This document shows, piece by piece, positions 27,052 through 37,849 of a DNA stretch of 64,000 bases. The position numbers and the translations under genes are program-made. Numbering within the stretch: the first letter of the stretch is position 1; every line of letters starts with the position of its first letter. The notes under the pieces were generated by a model. That model did not search any database and was not told the DNA's origin. It saw only the letters and a program-made list of their open reading frames with translations. Origin of the DNA: Thermoplasmata archaeon (GTDB taxonomy: Archaea; Thermoplasmatota; Thermoplasmata; Lutacidiplasmatales; UBA184); the NCBI GenBank assembly GCA_021798195.1, contig JAJZYH010000003.1, positions 1 to 64,000 of the forward strand, in the 5' to 3' direction.

Positions 27052-30000
27052 ATGGACCCCCCCAGGAGCGTTCCCTTCCGGCATGTCCTCCGGTCCCGTC
27101 GGCGCCCACCGGTCCGAGCCGGTCTTGTCCTCGTCCTGGGGATCGCCATGGCGTTCACCGCCATCCCCCCGTGGGGCATCCCTTCCGGCCCATTCCCCGG
27201 TAGACTGACCCCGATCTCCATCCGGGATGGAGGAACGTCCCCCGCGGGGACCGCTTCCTTCAACCTCACCGGCTTCGTCCTGGGCCGGGCCGCCTCGGGC
27301 GAGGCCCCTCTGGGGAACGTCCCCGTCCGCCTGTGGGCCCAGGGGAACGGGCCCTTCAACGCCCCGCTGGTGGACGAGACCACGACCGCGTCCAACGGGA
27401 GCTACGGGTTCCCGTCGGTGCCGGCCGGCAACTACTGGGTCGCCGCGGTACCGGCGAACGGCTTCGGGGGCGAGGGACTCCCCGTCTCCGATTCCACGAA
27501 CGGCGTGACCCTCCACCTCAACGTGACCGTGTTCCCCCAGATCCCCTACGACAACCGGACCTTCGTGCTCCCCCACTGGGACAACTGGAGCCAGTACGAC
27601 GGCGGCTACCCGGACCAGGCGATGAAACCGGTGCTCTCCTGGACCCAGGATGGCGCCTTCTACGTCAATGCCTCGAGCCTCCTGGTCTTCTATTCCTTCG
27701 CCAACGGGACCGCCTATCCCATCGCCCCCTGGCTCCATCTCTACGAGAACATCATGGACTACGGAGGCTTCGACAACGAGCTCTTCACCACCCAGGACGG
27801 GTCCTACCTCTACGAGTTCGGATGCCTCACGAGCTGTGGGTCCTCGTCGACCATCACCTTCTACGCGGTGAACGTGACCACCGGGGCCCACGTGGAGTAC
27901 AACTTCTCCGGGGTGACCGACGCCAATCTCGTCACCAATGGCCAGATCGACATGATCGGGCAGGACGGTTCCCACTTCATCGCCACACTCATCGAGTCCG
28001 ACGGGACGGTCCTGGGCTACAACCTCCTCAACCGGACGCAGTGGACCCTGGGCCACCTGTCGTTCTTCGAGGCGAACAACATCTACTGGGAGGCGTACCT
28101 CAACGCCTACGTCGACGTGCAGGCGGAGGGGAGCAGCGCCGACGGCATCGTGGAGTACCAGCTCCAGGGACCGGCGCCGGGAACGCGGCTCGTCCCCGTG
28201 TACACCGGGACCTACGGGAGCGGCTACGTGTCCAACGGGGTGGACGGGACCCTCCTCAACGTCACCAGCCATACCCTCGTGGTGGCGGAGGCATCCAACA
28301 ACCCCAACATCGCCGCCATCCTCTGGGAGGAGTTTGGCTACAATGCCTCCACGGGGATCCTCACGGGGATGATCGCCTCCAACGACAACCCCTCGGGGAC
28401 GGTCTCGGGCTCGAACTATGACATCAACGGCGCCCCCTGCGGATGCGCCAGCGAGGTGGAGCGGCCCACCATCGTGAGCGATGGGCCAGGGTTCAACGTC
28501 GCCTGGAACCCCACCTTCAACAACAGCTCCTGGATCGCGAACCCGGGGGGGCAGGGCTGGATCGACACCAACGTCACCCCCATCAATCCCGTGAGCGCGC
28601 AGCACTTCGATGCGTTCTCCACGCGCAGCGCCCCCGGCTTCTTCCGGAACACGTCGTACCTCCTCTCCAACATGAACGCGTTCTGCGCAGGGAACTCGGG
28701 GAACGGGACCCGGTGCAACATCGACGGGGATTACGGATCCCCGGTGGGAACGGTCTGGTACCTCTGGAGGACCGGTGCTCCCGAGTTCCCCTTCCCCGCC
28801 ACTTCGGCTCTCGCCCAGGTAGGGGCGCCGGGAGCGCCCCTCCTCCGGAGCGTGACGCACCAGGCGACCAACGTGACCGTGGCGTGGATGCCTCCCAGCT
28901 CCGGGGCCCAGCCCATCGTGAACTGGACCCTCTTCTGGGGCCTTCACAACGGGTCCTGGACGCACGCCCGGGCCCTCTTCGGATCCAACCGGACCACCAC
29001 GGTGACGGACCTCCTCCCCCAGACCACCTATTTCTTCGCCCTCGAAGCGTGGAACCTCCACTGGCACGGACCGCTCGCGTACTTCCAGGAGACCACCGGA
29101 GCGGCGGCGGGAACGTACAACGTGACCCTCGCGGAGACCGGTCTTCCCCCGGGGACTCCCTGGACCGCCACGTTGGGAGGCTCTTCCAACTCCTCCTCCA
29201 CCCCCGAGATCGGGTTTGCGGTCCCCAACGGGACCTACCCGTTCCAGGTGGATTCCCCGGTCCCGGGCCCGTGGGGGACCCGGTACATCGCCATCCCTTC
29301 CTCGGGGAACGTGACGGTGGCCGGCGGACCCCGGACCGTGAACATCTCCTTTGCGCTCCAGTATCACCTCGGGACGTCCGTGTTCCCCTCCGGCGCCGGG
29401 AACGTCGCACCCGCACCCGGATGGTACGCCGCCGGGGCCCGGGTGAACCTCACGGCGTGGGGGGCCCGTGGCTCCGCGTTCTCCTTCTGGTCCGGCACGG
29501 GGACCGGCAACTATTCGGGCCCCGACGACCCGGCCTTCGTGACCATGGAGGCGCCCGTGAACGAGTCGGCCTATTTCACCCCGGAGACAAACTATCCCCT
29601 CTCGTTCGTCTGGACCAACCCTTCCCCGGGGATCACCTGGTCCGTGGACGTGGGGGGCATCTCCATCTCCTCCACCGCCTCCACGATCACGTTCAACGAG
29701 ACCAACGGGACCTATCCCTACCTTGTGGCGAGCCCCCTATCGGTGGCGCCCGGCGCCCGGGTGGTCCTCACCCCCGATTCGGGCACGGTCTCCATCTCGG
29801 CGAGCCCCGCCACGGTCTCCGTCGCCGGACAGACCCAGTACTCCGAGGGGATCTCCGGCACACCCGCCGCGGATGGGCTCGTCTATCCGGCGAGCGGGTG
29901 GTACGACGCGGGGGGCTCGCTCACCCTGCTGGCGTACCCGGATCCCGGGTTCCGGTTCCTGGGATGGACGGGATTGGGAACCGGATCCTACAGCGGGCCC

Positions 30001-30942
30001 GAGGATCCCCTTCCCCTTTCCACCAACAGCTCCTGGGAAGAGCTGGCACTCTTCGGCCCCCTGTCCACATATCCGGTGCGCTTCCGCGAGACCGGGCTTC
30101 CGTCCGGGACTCCCTGGTCCGTGGATCTCAACGGGATCGTCCTCGCCTCCTCCACCGACGAGGTGACCGTGGGGGAGCCCAACGGCTCCTGGGTCTATCT
30201 TGTGGGAGGCCCCCCCGGATACGACGCGTCGCCCGCCTCCGGCATCCTGTCCATCGGGGGGGAGGGGGTCCTCGTCAACGTGACGTTCACGCCCATCCCC
30301 GTCACGGTGTCGTTCTCGCTGGCCCCCGCGGGCTGCGGGGAACTCTTCCTCAACGGGTCCCCGATCTCCAACGGCTCCCGGCTCGCCCTCCTTCCGGGGA
30401 ACTATACCCTGCAGGCGGTCTCCTGTCCGGGTCACCTCGTCGTCGCCGGCGACATCCGGGCATCGGGGAACCTCTCCATCACCGTCGGAGGCACCTTGCC
30501 TCCGTCCTTCCAGTTGGATGTCCGGGGCAATGGGTCCGTCGCCGTCTTCTTCCCTTCCGCCCCGGACGTGGGCTGGATCTCCGGAACCATCACGCCCGCG
30601 GATGCCCATGTCCTCCTCAACGGGACCCCGGTCCCCCTCACCGCCTCCGGGGGATTCAACCAGTCGGTGGCCCCCGGGTGGCACGTCCTCACCGCCTCCG
30701 CCCCCGGATTCGCCTCCCAGGAGGGGGAGATGTTCGTGGCGCAGGGGGAGATCGTCCGGATAGAGTGGAACCTCACGCAAAACGTGTCGACGCCGTCCGG
30801 GGGTTTCCTCGGAACCCTGGGACCCCCGGAGACGGCGGGCCTCCTCGTCGTCCTCGCCGCCGCGGGGGTCGCCGCGGGGATCTGGATCGGGCGAAGGCAC
30901 AGAAGGCACCCGCCCGCGGGCGGGGATTGGCCGAGGGATTGA
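27052..30942 (+). CDS. Giant cell-surface protein: signal peptide, CarboxypepD-reg-like domain, FN3, alternating repeat modules, PEGA-like modules, C-terminal TM anchor
   Basis: RAGLVLVLGIAMAFTAIP signal; GNVPVRLWAQGNGPFNAPLVDETTTASNGSYGFPSVPAGNYWVAAVP; FN3 at VTVAWMPPSSGAQPIVNWTLFW; C-terminal GLLVVLAAAGVAAGIWIGRRHRRH; many NxS/T sequons. Likely start ATG 27052 below an AT-rich promoter (ATTCATTTATCGCATAACG). Confidence 0.85.
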   Translation: MDPPRSVPFRHVLRSRRRPPVRAGLVLVLGIAMAFTAIPPWGIPSGPFPGRLTPISIRDGGTSPAGTASFNLTGFVLGRAASGEAPLGNVPVRLWAQGNGPFNAPLVDETTTASNGSYGFPSVPAGNYWVAAVPANGFGGEGLPVSDSTNGVTLHLNVTVFPQIPYDNRTFVLPHWDNWSQYDGGYPDQAMKPVLSWTQDGAFYVNASSLLVFYSFANGTAYPIAPWLHLYENIMDYGGFDNELFTTQDGSYLYEFGCLTSCGSSSTITFYAVNVTTGAHVEYNFSGVTDANLVTNGQIDMIGQDGSHFIATLIESDGTVLGYNLLNRTQWTLGHLSFFEANNIYWEAYLNAYVDVQAEGSSADGIVEYQLQGPAPGTRLVPVYTGTYGSGYVSNGVDGTLLNVTSHTLVVAEASNNPNIAAILWEEFGYNASTGILTGMIASNDNPSGTVSGSNYDINGAPCGCASEVERPTIVSDGPGFNVAWNPTFNNSSWIANPGGQGWIDTNVTPINPVSAQHFDAFSTRSAPGFFRNTSYLLSNMNAFCAGNSGNGTRCNIDGDYGSPVGTVWYLWRTGAPEFPFPATSALAQVGAPGAPLLRSVTHQATNVTVAWMPPSSGAQPIVNWTLFWGLHNGSWTHARALFGSNRTTTVTDLLPQTTYFFALEAWNLHWHGPLAYFQETTGAAAGTYNVTLAETGLPPGTPWTATLGGSSNSSSTPEIGFAVPNGTYPFQVDSPVPGPWGTRYIAIPSSGNVTVAGGPRTVNISFALQYHLGTSVFPSGAGNVAPAPGWYAAGARVNLTAWGARGSAFSFWSGTGTGNYSGPDDPAFVTMEAPVNESAYFTPETNYPLSFVWTNPSPGITWSVDVGGISISSTASTITFNETNGTYPYLVASPLSVAPGARVVLTPDSGTVSISASPATVSVAGQTQYSEGISGTPAADGLVYPASGWYDAGGSLTLLAYPDPGFRFLGWTGLGTGSYSGPEDPLPLSTNSSWEELALFGPLSTYPVRFRETGLPSGTPWSVDLNGIVLASSTDEVTVGEPNGSWVYLVGGPPGYDASPASGILSIGGEGVLVNVTFTPIPVTVSFSLAPAGCGELFLNGSPISNGSRLALLPGNYTLQAVSCPGHLVVAGDIRASGNLSITVGGTLPPSFQLDVRGNGSVAVFFPSAPDVGWISGTITPADAHVLLNGTPVPLTASGGFNQSVAPGWHVLTASAPGFASQEGEMFVAQGEIVRIEWNLTQNVSTPSGGFLGTLGPPETAGLLVVLAAAGVAAGIWIGRRHRRHPPAGGDWPRD
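29116..30294 (+). repeat. Protein repeat array: three 'ETGLPxGTPW' modules interleaved with two InlB-B-like 'GxWYxAG...F..W.G.GTGxYSGPxDP' modules
   Basis: YNVTLAETGLPPGTPWTATLGG (29116), YPLSFVWTNPSPGITWSVDVGG (~29592), YPVRFRETGLPSGTPWSVDLNG (~30070); between them APGWYAAGARVNLTAW...FWSGTGTGNYSGPDDP and ASGWYDAGGSLTLLAY...GWTGLGTGSYSGPEDP. Confidence 0.85.
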
Positions 30943-31105
30943 GGCCCCGGCCCTTCCGGAGGGCCCGGCGGCCACTCCGCCTCCCCCGCCCCCGGGACAT
31001 CATCGCCGTGCCCCCTGCTCCGCGACCTGCGGCCTCTGCGCCCCGGAGGACCCCAGCGGAACATTTTTACCCAAGGACCGCCAGTCCGGGCGGAGCCTCC
31101 TCCTC

Positions 31106-32785
31106 GTGGACGGAATAACAAGGGCTGGGGGATCGGAAGCACCCACCGCCGCGCCACCGACGTCGGGCTCCAATTCTCATCCCTCCCTCCCTCACGGGGT
31201 GGAGTTCCGCGGAGCGCTCGCGGGGGCCGAGGACGTCCTCTCCCGCGACGCCGTGGAATTCGTGGCCCAGTGCGTGCGCAGGTTCCGGGGCCCGAGGGAG
31301 GAGCTCCTCGCCTACCGGGCCCGCTTCCAGGACGCGGTCCGGGCCGGACGCACCCCGGACTTCCTGCCGGAGACCCGGGAGATCCGGGAATCGGATTGGA
31401 CGGTGGCGCGCCCGCCCCCGGACCTCGAGGACCGCCGGGTGGAGATCACGGGGCCCGTGGACCGGAAGATGATCATCCACGCCCTGAACTCGGGGGCCCG
31501 CGTCTACATGGCGGACTTCGAGGATGCCCATTCCCCCACATGGCGGGGGACCCTCCAGGGCCAGGAGAACCTCATGGACGCGGTCCGCCGGCGGATCGAG
31601 TTCACGGACCCCGACGGGCGGCATCTCACGCTGGGTCCCCGGGTGGCGACCCTCATGGTGCGGCCCCGGGGCTGGCACATGGTGGAGCGGCACATGTGGG
31701 TGGACGGGGCGCCGGTGCCGGCGAGCCTCTTCGATTTCGGCCTGTTCTTCTTCCACAACGCCCGGGAGCTCCTCCGGCGCGGCACGGCCCCGTACTTCTA
31801 CCTCCCCAAGATGGAGCACCACGGCGAGGCCCGGCTCTGGGACGAGGTCTTCCGGTGGGCCCAGGAGACCCTGGGGATCCGCCCGGGCACCCTCCGGGCC
31901 ACGGCGCTCATCGAGACCCTCCCCGCCGTCTTCGAGATGGACGAGATCCTCTGGGAGCTCCGGGACCACTCGGCGGGCCTCAACTGCGGCCGGTGGGACT
32001 ACATCTTCAGCTTCGTGAAGACGTTCGCCCACGACCCCGCGAGGATCTTCCCCGACCGGGCCCTCCTCACCATGGACCGCCCGTTCCTCACCGCCTACTC
32101 GCGGCTCCTCATCGCCACCTGCCACCGCCGGGGGATCCACGCCATGGGAGGGATGGCCGCCCAGATCCCCATCAAGGACGACCCCGAGGCCAACGCCCGG
32201 GCCATGGAACTGGTCCGGAGGGACAAGGTTCGGGAGGTGCGGGCCGGCCACGACGGGACGTGGGTGGCCCACCCCGGCCTCGTCGCCCTCGCCACGGAAG
32301 TCTTCGACCGGGAGATGCCCACCCCGAACCAGATCGGCCGCCGCCCGGAGGGCCCTCCCCCCGGGGCGACGGAGCTCCTCGCCATCCCCGAGGGTCCCGT
32401 GACCCCCGAGGGGGCGCGGGGGAACGTCCGGGTGGCGCTGCGCTACCTCGAAGGATGGCTCCGGGGCCAGGGCGCGGTGGCCATCGACCACCGGATGGAG
32501 GATGCCGCCACGGTGGAGATCGCCCGGTCCCAGCTCTGGCAGTGGGTCCGCTGGGGCCAGACGCTCTCCGACGGACGGACCCTTTCGCCCGCCCTCTTCC
32601 GGGAATTCCTCGGATCCGAACTTTCCACCCTTCTCGGGGAGCGGGAGATCCGCGGGGGCCCGGACGGACCCGCCCGCCGGGCCGCGGAACTCCTGGACGA
32701 GGTGGTCCGGGACCCCCGCCTCCCCGAGTTCCTCACCCTCCGAGCTTACCAAGAGCTGGGAGACGAACCGGGAGGAGAAGGATGA
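31106..32785 (+). CDS. aceB: Malate synthase
   Basis: [103 protein letters not shown]. Confidence 0.95.
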   Translation: MDGITRAGGSEAPTAAPPTSGSNSHPSLPHGVEFRGALAGAEDVLSRDAVEFVAQCVRRFRGPREELLAYRARFQDAVRAGRTPDFLPETREIRESDWTVARPPPDLEDRRVEITGPVDRKMIIHALNSGARVYMADFEDAHSPTWRGTLQGQENLMDAVRRRIEFTDPDGRHLTLGPRVATLMVRPRGWHMVERHMWVDGAPVPASLFDFGLFFFHNARELLRRGTAPYFYLPKMEHHGEARLWDEVFRWAQETLGIRPGTLRATALIETLPAVFEMDEILWELRDHSAGLNCGRWDYIFSFVKTFAHDPARIFPDRALLTMDRPFLTAYSRLLIATCHRRGIHAMGGMAAQIPIKDDPEANARAMELVRRDKVREVRAGHDGTWVAHPGLVALATEVFDREMPTPNQIGRRPEGPPPGATELLAIPEGPVTPEGARGNVRVALRYLEGWLRGQGAVAIDHRMEDAATVEIARSQLWQWVRWGQTLSDGRTLSPALFREFLGSELSTLLGEREIRGGPDGPARRAAELLDEVVRDPRLPEFLTLRAYQELGDEPGGEG

Positions 32786-34119
32786 AGAAGGGGGGAGAGG
32801 GGAGCGTCTGGAGACTGGAGGAACGATGGAAGGGCATCCTCCGCCCGTACCGGGCGGAGGACGTGGAGCGGCTCCGGGGATCGGTGCCCATCGAGCACAC
32901 CCTGGCGAAGATGGGAGCCCAGCGGTTGTGGCACCTCCTGCGCACCACGGACTACGTGGCCACCCTGGGGGCCATGACGGGGACCCAGGCGGTGCAGATG
33001 GTCCAGGCGGGGCTTCCGGCGATCTACGCGAGCGGCTGGCAGGTGGCCGCCGACGCCAACGACGCGGGGGAGACCTACCCGGACCAGAGCCTCTACCCCG
33101 CCGACAGCATGCCCAACCTGGTGCGGCGGATCAACCACGCGTTCCGGCGGATGGATGAGATCCAGCACGCCGGGGGCTCCGACGAGATCTACTGGTACGC
33201 CCCCATCGTGGCCGACGCGGAGGCGGGCTTCGGGGGGAACCTCAACGTCTTCGAGCTCACCAAGGGGCTCATCGAGGCCGGGGCGGGGGGGCTCCATCTC
33301 GAGGACCAGCTCGCCTCCGCCAAGAAGTGCGGCCACATGGGCGGGAAGGTCCTGGTCCCCATCCGGGAGTTCTCCCAGAAGCTCTGGGCGGCGCGGCTCG
33401 CAGCGGACATCCTCGACGTCCCCCTGGTGCTCATCGCCCGCACCGACGCGCTCTCCGCGAAGCTCCTCACCAGCGACATCGACCCCCGGGACCGTCCCTT
33501 CCTCACGGGGGAGCGGACCCCGGAAGGGTTCTACGGGTTCCGGGGAGGCCTCGAGGCGGCCATCACCCGGGGGCTCGCCTACGCCCCGTACGCCGACCTC
33601 CTCTGGTTCGAGACCGCGGGCCCCGACCTCGACGAGGCGCGCCGGTTCGCCCGTGAGATCCACGCCCAGTATCCCGGGAAGATGCTGGCGTACAACTGCT
33701 CCCCCTCCTTCAACTGGGGGAAGAAGCTCCCGGCTCCCGAGGTCGCCCGCTTCCAGGAGGAGCTGGGCGCCCTGGGATACAAGTTCCAGTTCGTGACCCT
33801 CGCCGGTTTCCATGCGCTGAACCTCGCCACCTTCCAGCTGGCGCAGGGCTACGCCAGCACGGGGATGCCCGCCTACACCGAGCTCCAGGCGGCGGAGTTC
33901 CGTGCCGAGGAGCACGGGTACCGGGCGGTGAAGCACCAGTCGTTCGTGGGAACGGGGTACTTCGACGACGTGGCCCAGGTCCTCTCGGGAGGGCTCACCG
34001 GCACCCTGGCCATGGACGGGTCCACGGAGAAGGAGCAGTTCGGCGCCGGGGAGGGGGCACGGCGCCGGGGGGCGCCCCACCCCTCCCGGACGGCGGGCGC
34101 CACCTCGAAGGCCGGCTGA
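32782..34119 (+). CDS. aceA: Isocitrate lyase
   Basis: [60 protein letters not shown] (KKCGH active site), [17 protein letters not shown] overlap with aceB. Confidence 0.96.
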   Translation: MKKGGEGSVWRLEERWKGILRPYRAEDVERLRGSVPIEHTLAKMGAQRLWHLLRTTDYVATLGAMTGTQAVQMVQAGLPAIYASGWQVAADANDAGETYPDQSLYPADSMPNLVRRINHAFRRMDEIQHAGGSDEIYWYAPIVADAEAGFGGNLNVFELTKGLIEAGAGGLHLEDQLASAKKCGHMGGKVLVPIREFSQKLWAARLAADILDVPLVLIARTDALSAKLLTSDIDPRDRPFLTGERTPEGFYGFRGGLEAAITRGLAYAPYADLLWFETAGPDLDEARRFAREIHAQYPGKMLAYNCSPSFNWGKKLPAPEVARFQEELGALGYKFQFVTLAGFHALNLATFQLAQGYASTGMPAYTELQAAEFRAEEHGYRAVKHQSFVGTGYFDDVAQVLSGGLTGTLAMDGSTEKEQFGAGEGARRRGAPHPSRTAGATSKAG

Positions 34120-34206
34120 AGGGGGGCTCCCCCCGGTGGGGAACCGGGGGCCCCACGGTGAATCCCTTTGTAGGCCCACGTGCTGAGGCCACCCTCCGGG
34201 CGGAAG

Positions 34207-35070
34207 ATGTCGTTCCAGTTCCTCACCCCCTCCACCCTCCCCGAGGTCCTTTCCTTCTTGGGGGAATCCCCGGAGGAGACCCTGGCGATGGCCGGCGGGA
34301 CCGACCTCCTCCTGGCGATGGATTTCGGCCGCTTCCGCCCCCGGCGGGTGGTCTCCCTCGCCCGGCTCCCCTGGCGCTGGGTCCGCTGGGAGGAGGGCGT
34401 CCTTTCCGTGGGAAGCCTCGCCCCCCTGCGGGACGTGGAACGGGCGCCGGGGCTCTCCGCGCGTCTACCGGCCCTGTGGGAGGCGCTGCGGGACGTGGGG
34501 AGTGTCCAGCTCCGGCACCGGGCCACCCTGGGGGGGAACATCGTAAGATCCTCGCCCGTCTCGGACCTCCTCCCTCCCCTCCTCGCCAGCGGGGCCACCT
34601 TGCGGCTCGTCTCCCAAGGAGGGGTCCGGGAGGTCCCCCTGGACGGTTTCCTCCGGGGTTCCTGGCGCACCGGGCTGGAACCGGGGGAGCTCATCCAGGA
34701 GATCCGGGTCCCGGCCCCCCAGGCCGGTGCCTATCTCTGGCAGAGGGTGCGACCCGTGAACGACATCTCCCAGGTGTCGGCCGCGGCATCGGTGCGCGGG
34801 GGAGACCCGACCGGGTCCCGGGGGGGTCTCTGGCACCTGGCTGCGGGGGGGGTCGATCCGGTACCGCAGCGGCTCCCCCGGGCCGAGCGGGCCCTCACCT
34901 CGGTGACCCCCGGAGCCGAGGAGGTGCGGGAGGCGGCGGAGACCGCGGCCGAGGAGGTCCGCTTCCGGACCGATCAGAGGGCCACCGAGGGATACCGAAG
35001 GCACCTTCTTTCCATCCTGGTCCGGCGCGCGGTGGAGAGGGCCCGGACCCGCTGGGAGGCCCGGGGATGA
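34207..35070 (+). CDS. Molybdenum hydroxylase (xanthine dehydrogenase/CoxM-like) FAD-binding subunit
   Basis: FLTPSTLPEVLSFLGE..LAMAGGTDLLLAM, LRDVGSVQLRHRATLGGNIVRSSPVSDLLPPLLASGATLRL. Confidence 0.9.
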   Translation: MSFQFLTPSTLPEVLSFLGESPEETLAMAGGTDLLLAMDFGRFRPRRVVSLARLPWRWVRWEEGVLSVGSLAPLRDVERAPGLSARLPALWEALRDVGSVQLRHRATLGGNIVRSSPVSDLLPPLLASGATLRLVSQGGVREVPLDGFLRGSWRTGLEPGELIQEIRVPAPQAGAYLWQRVRPVNDISQVSAAASVRGGDPTGSRGGLWHLAAGGVDPVPQRLPRAERALTSVTPGAEEVREAAETAAEEVRFRTDQRATEGYRRHLLSILVRRAVERARTRWEARG

Positions 35071-35594
35071 ACTCCGTCACGGTCTCCGTGAACGGGGAGG
35101 AACGGACGGTGGAGGAGGTCCCTCCCGACCTCCGCCTCCTGGACCTCCTCCGGTGGCGCCTGGGTCTCCGGGGGACGAAGGAGGGGTGCCGGACGGGGGA
35201 CTGTGGCGCGTGCACGGTGCTCCTCGACGGGCAGAGCGTCCTGAGTTGTCTCCTCCTCGCTCCCGAGGCGGACCGGCGGGGGATCGTGACGGTGGAGGGA
35301 CTCTCCGGCTCCGAGGCCGCCCGGAAGGTCCAGGAGGCCTTCGCCGAGGCGGGTGCCGTGCAGTGCGGCTACTGCACGCCGGGGTTCGTCCTCGCGGTCC
35401 ATTCCCTCTTGCGGGAGGGACCCCCGGAAGGAGGCCCGTGGACCGTGGAGGATCTCCGGGCGGACCTGGGCGGCAACCTCTGCCGATGCACGGGGTACTA
35501 CGGGATCCTGCGGGCGCTGGCACGGATCCTGGGCGAGGGGTCGGGGACCCCCCGCGAACCCTCCACCTTCCGCCGCGCCGGGAGGGAAGGATGA
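35067..35594 (+). CDS. Molybdenum hydroxylase 2Fe-2S subunit (CoxS-like)
   Basis: GTKEGCRTGDCGACTVLLDGQSVLSC and AGAVQCGYCTPGFVLA..NLCRCTGYYGI: both [2Fe-2S] motifs. Confidence 0.93.
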   Translation: MNSVTVSVNGEERTVEEVPPDLRLLDLLRWRLGLRGTKEGCRTGDCGACTVLLDGQSVLSCLLLAPEADRRGIVTVEGLSGSEAARKVQEAFAEAGAVQCGYCTPGFVLAVHSLLREGPPEGGPWTVEDLRADLGGNLCRCTGYYGILRALARILGEGSGTPREPSTFRRAGREG

Positions 35595-37849
35595 CGCGGT
35601 CCGATGCGCTGCCCAAGGCGATGGGCGCCGTCCCCTACGCCGGGGACCTGGAGCTCCCCGGGATGCTCTGGGCCGCCTACGTCACGAGTCCCCACGCCCA
35701 TGCGCGGATCCGGCTCCTGGACCCCTCCCCCGCACGGAAGGTCCCGGGCGTGGTGGATGTGCTCACCGCCGAGGACCTCCCCGCGCTCCTCCCCGACGGG
35801 TTCGTGGAGGATCCTCCCCTCCTCGCCGCGGAGGAGGTCCGGTTCGTGGGCCAGCCCGTCGCCGTGGTGGCGGCCGAGACCCTCCCGGCGGCGCGGCAGG
35901 GCGCCCGCGCCGTCCGGGTGGAGTACGAGCCCCTCCCGTCGTTCACCGACATCGAGAGCGAGTTCCCCCGGTGGCCGGATCGGGAAGAGATGAAGGGGAA
36001 CCCCCACGTCACCGGGCACGTCCTGGCCCGCCGGGGGGACTTCGAGGCCGTGGCGGCCCGCGGGGACCTGGTGCACGAGGAGACCTACCGCACCGGCATG
36101 GTGGCCCAGGTGGCGCTGGAGCCCCACGCCTGCCTCGCGGAGGTCCGGGGCTCGGACTGGCACGTGATCACCACCACCCAGACCCCCTTCGGGATCCGGG
36201 AGGACCTCGCGGACAAGTTGCACCTCCCGGCGGAACACCTCCGGGTGGAGGGGACCTGGGTGGGAGGGGGCTTCGGCGGGAAGAACGAGGCCATCCTGGA
36301 GCCCCACGCCCTCCTCCTCGCAAAGAAGACCGGACGGCCGGTGCGCATCGGGCTCAGCTTCCGGGAGGAGTTCCTCTGGGCGCGCAGCACGCAGCCCGCC
36401 GTCTTCCGCATGACCAGCGTGGTGATCGACGGACGGCTCGTGGCGCGCCGGACCCGTCTTCTCTTGGACACGGGGAACTCTCTCCCCGGCCGCGACTTTG
36501 CCCTGGGCTACAGCCTCGGGTTCACCCTGGGGCCGTACCGCCTGGAGGCGTGGGAGGTGGAAGGGTATGCCCTGCGGACCCACCGCCCTCCCTTCGGACC
36601 CCACCGGGCCCCCCTCGCCCCCCAATGCGCGTTCGCCGCGGAGGGGCACATCGACAGCCTCGCCCGGCGGATGGGCGTGGATCCGGTGGAGTTCCGACGG
36701 CGCCATGTCTGGCGCGAGGGGGACCTCACCCCCTTCGGCCAGAAGGTCCCCCCCTTTGCCGCGGAGGCGGCCCTCCGGGAGGCCCAGGAGCGGATCCGGT
36801 CCTGGCGGCCCCAGCTCCCTCCCCACCACGGCCTCGGGGTGGCCGTGGGATACTGGTCCACCGGCACCACGGCGGGCGGGGAAGCGGACCTCTTCCTGGG
36901 ACCGGGGGGGCTCACCGTCCGGCAGGGGGAGCGGGAGATCGGGAACGGGACCGTGGTGAGCGGCCTCGTCTCCGTGGCCTCCCAGGCCACGGGCCTCCCC
37001 GCCGAGCACATCACCGTGGACTACCACGACACGTCCCGCGCGCCGTACGATTCGGGGGTCTGGGGGAGCCGCACCCTCTCCACGCTGGGCTTCGCCGTGG
37101 ACAAGGCCGCCCGCGCGATCCTGGAGGAGCTCGCCCGGCGCTTCCACCCGCCCCTCCCTCCCCGCACCGAGGTCCGCCTGGCCTGGGAGGGTGGTGAGGT
37201 CCGGGTCGAGGGAGGCGGCCGGAGCCAGCCGCTCCTCGAGCTCCTCACCCCCGAAGAGCGGAAGGACGGAGGGATCCTGCGCCGGGGGAAGCACTACGGG
37301 AAGGGAGGGAGCCTGGACGAATCGGTCGTGGTGGAAGGGGCCCTGTACCCGTACTCCGACCTCACGGCCAGCGTGCACCTCGCCCACGTGGCGGTGGATC
37401 CCGAGACCGGTGCGGTCCAGGTGATCCGCTACGCGGCGTGGCAGGATGCCGGGAAGGTCTTTGACGTGGATGGATACCGGGGCCAGGTGGAGGGAGGAGT
37501 GGTGATGGGCTTGGGGACGGCGCTCACCGAGGAGGGCCTCCTGGGCCCCGATGGACGGTTGCGCAACCCCGGCCTCCTGGACTACCGCATCCCCACCCTC
37601 GCGGAGGTGCCGCCCCTGGAGATCGTGGCCCTCGAAGGGTTCCCGGGGTCCGGGGTGGGCGGGGCCAAGGGAGTGGGGGAACCCCCCATCATCCCGGTGC
37701 CCGCCGCCGTGGCCAACGCAGTGGCCGATGCCACGGGGCACCGGGTCCGGGAGCTCCCCCTCACCCCCGAGAGGGTGGCCCGCGCCCTGGGCCTCCTCGG
37801 TTCCCCGGAGGGTGCGGCGTCCGACCCCGGGAGGAGCCGAACCCCATGA
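35591..37849 (+). CDS. Molybdenum hydroxylase Mo-binding large subunit (xanthine dehydrogenase family)
   Basis: YAGDLELPGMLWAAYVTSPHAHARI, VRFVGQPVAVVAAET, TWVGGGFGGKNEAILEPHALLLAKKTGRPVRIGLSFREEF, GVGGAKGVGEPPIIPVPAAVANAV. Confidence 0.92.
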   Translation: MTRSDALPKAMGAVPYAGDLELPGMLWAAYVTSPHAHARIRLLDPSPARKVPGVVDVLTAEDLPALLPDGFVEDPPLLAAEEVRFVGQPVAVVAAETLPAARQGARAVRVEYEPLPSFTDIESEFPRWPDREEMKGNPHVTGHVLARRGDFEAVAARGDLVHEETYRTGMVAQVALEPHACLAEVRGSDWHVITTTQTPFGIREDLADKLHLPAEHLRVEGTWVGGGFGGKNEAILEPHALLLAKKTGRPVRIGLSFREEFLWARSTQPAVFRMTSVVIDGRLVARRTRLLLDTGNSLPGRDFALGYSLGFTLGPYRLEAWEVEGYALRTHRPPFGPHRAPLAPQCAFAAEGHIDSLARRMGVDPVEFRRRHVWREGDLTPFGQKVPPFAAEAALREAQERIRSWRPQLPPHHGLGVAVGYWSTGTTAGGEADLFLGPGGLTVRQGEREIGNGTVVSGLVSVASQATGLPAEHITVDYHDTSRAPYDSGVWGSRTLSTLGFAVDKAARAILEELARRFHPPLPPRTEVRLAWEGGEVRVEGGGRSQPLLELLTPEERKDGGILRRGKHYGKGGSLDESVVVEGALYPYSDLTASVHLAHVAVDPETGAVQVIRYAAWQDAGKVFDVDGYRGQVEGGVVMGLGTALTEEGLLGPDGRLRNPGLLDYRIPTLAEVPPLEIVALEGFPGSGVGGAKGVGEPPIIPVPAAVANAVADATGHRVRELPLTPERVARALGLLGSPEGAASDPGRSRTP

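Noticed and set aside
27037-29367. 776-aa minus-strand ORF
   Set aside because: Antisense to the giant surface protein; His/Gly/Val/Arg-rich artefactual composition.
35498-37741. 747-aa minus-strand ORF
   Set aside because: Antisense shadow of the Mo-hydroxylase large subunit.
35591-37849. Annotation as aerobic CO dehydrogenase (coxL)
   Set aside because: The form I signature AYxCSFR is missing, so only the xanthine dehydrogenase/Mo-hydroxylase family is supported.
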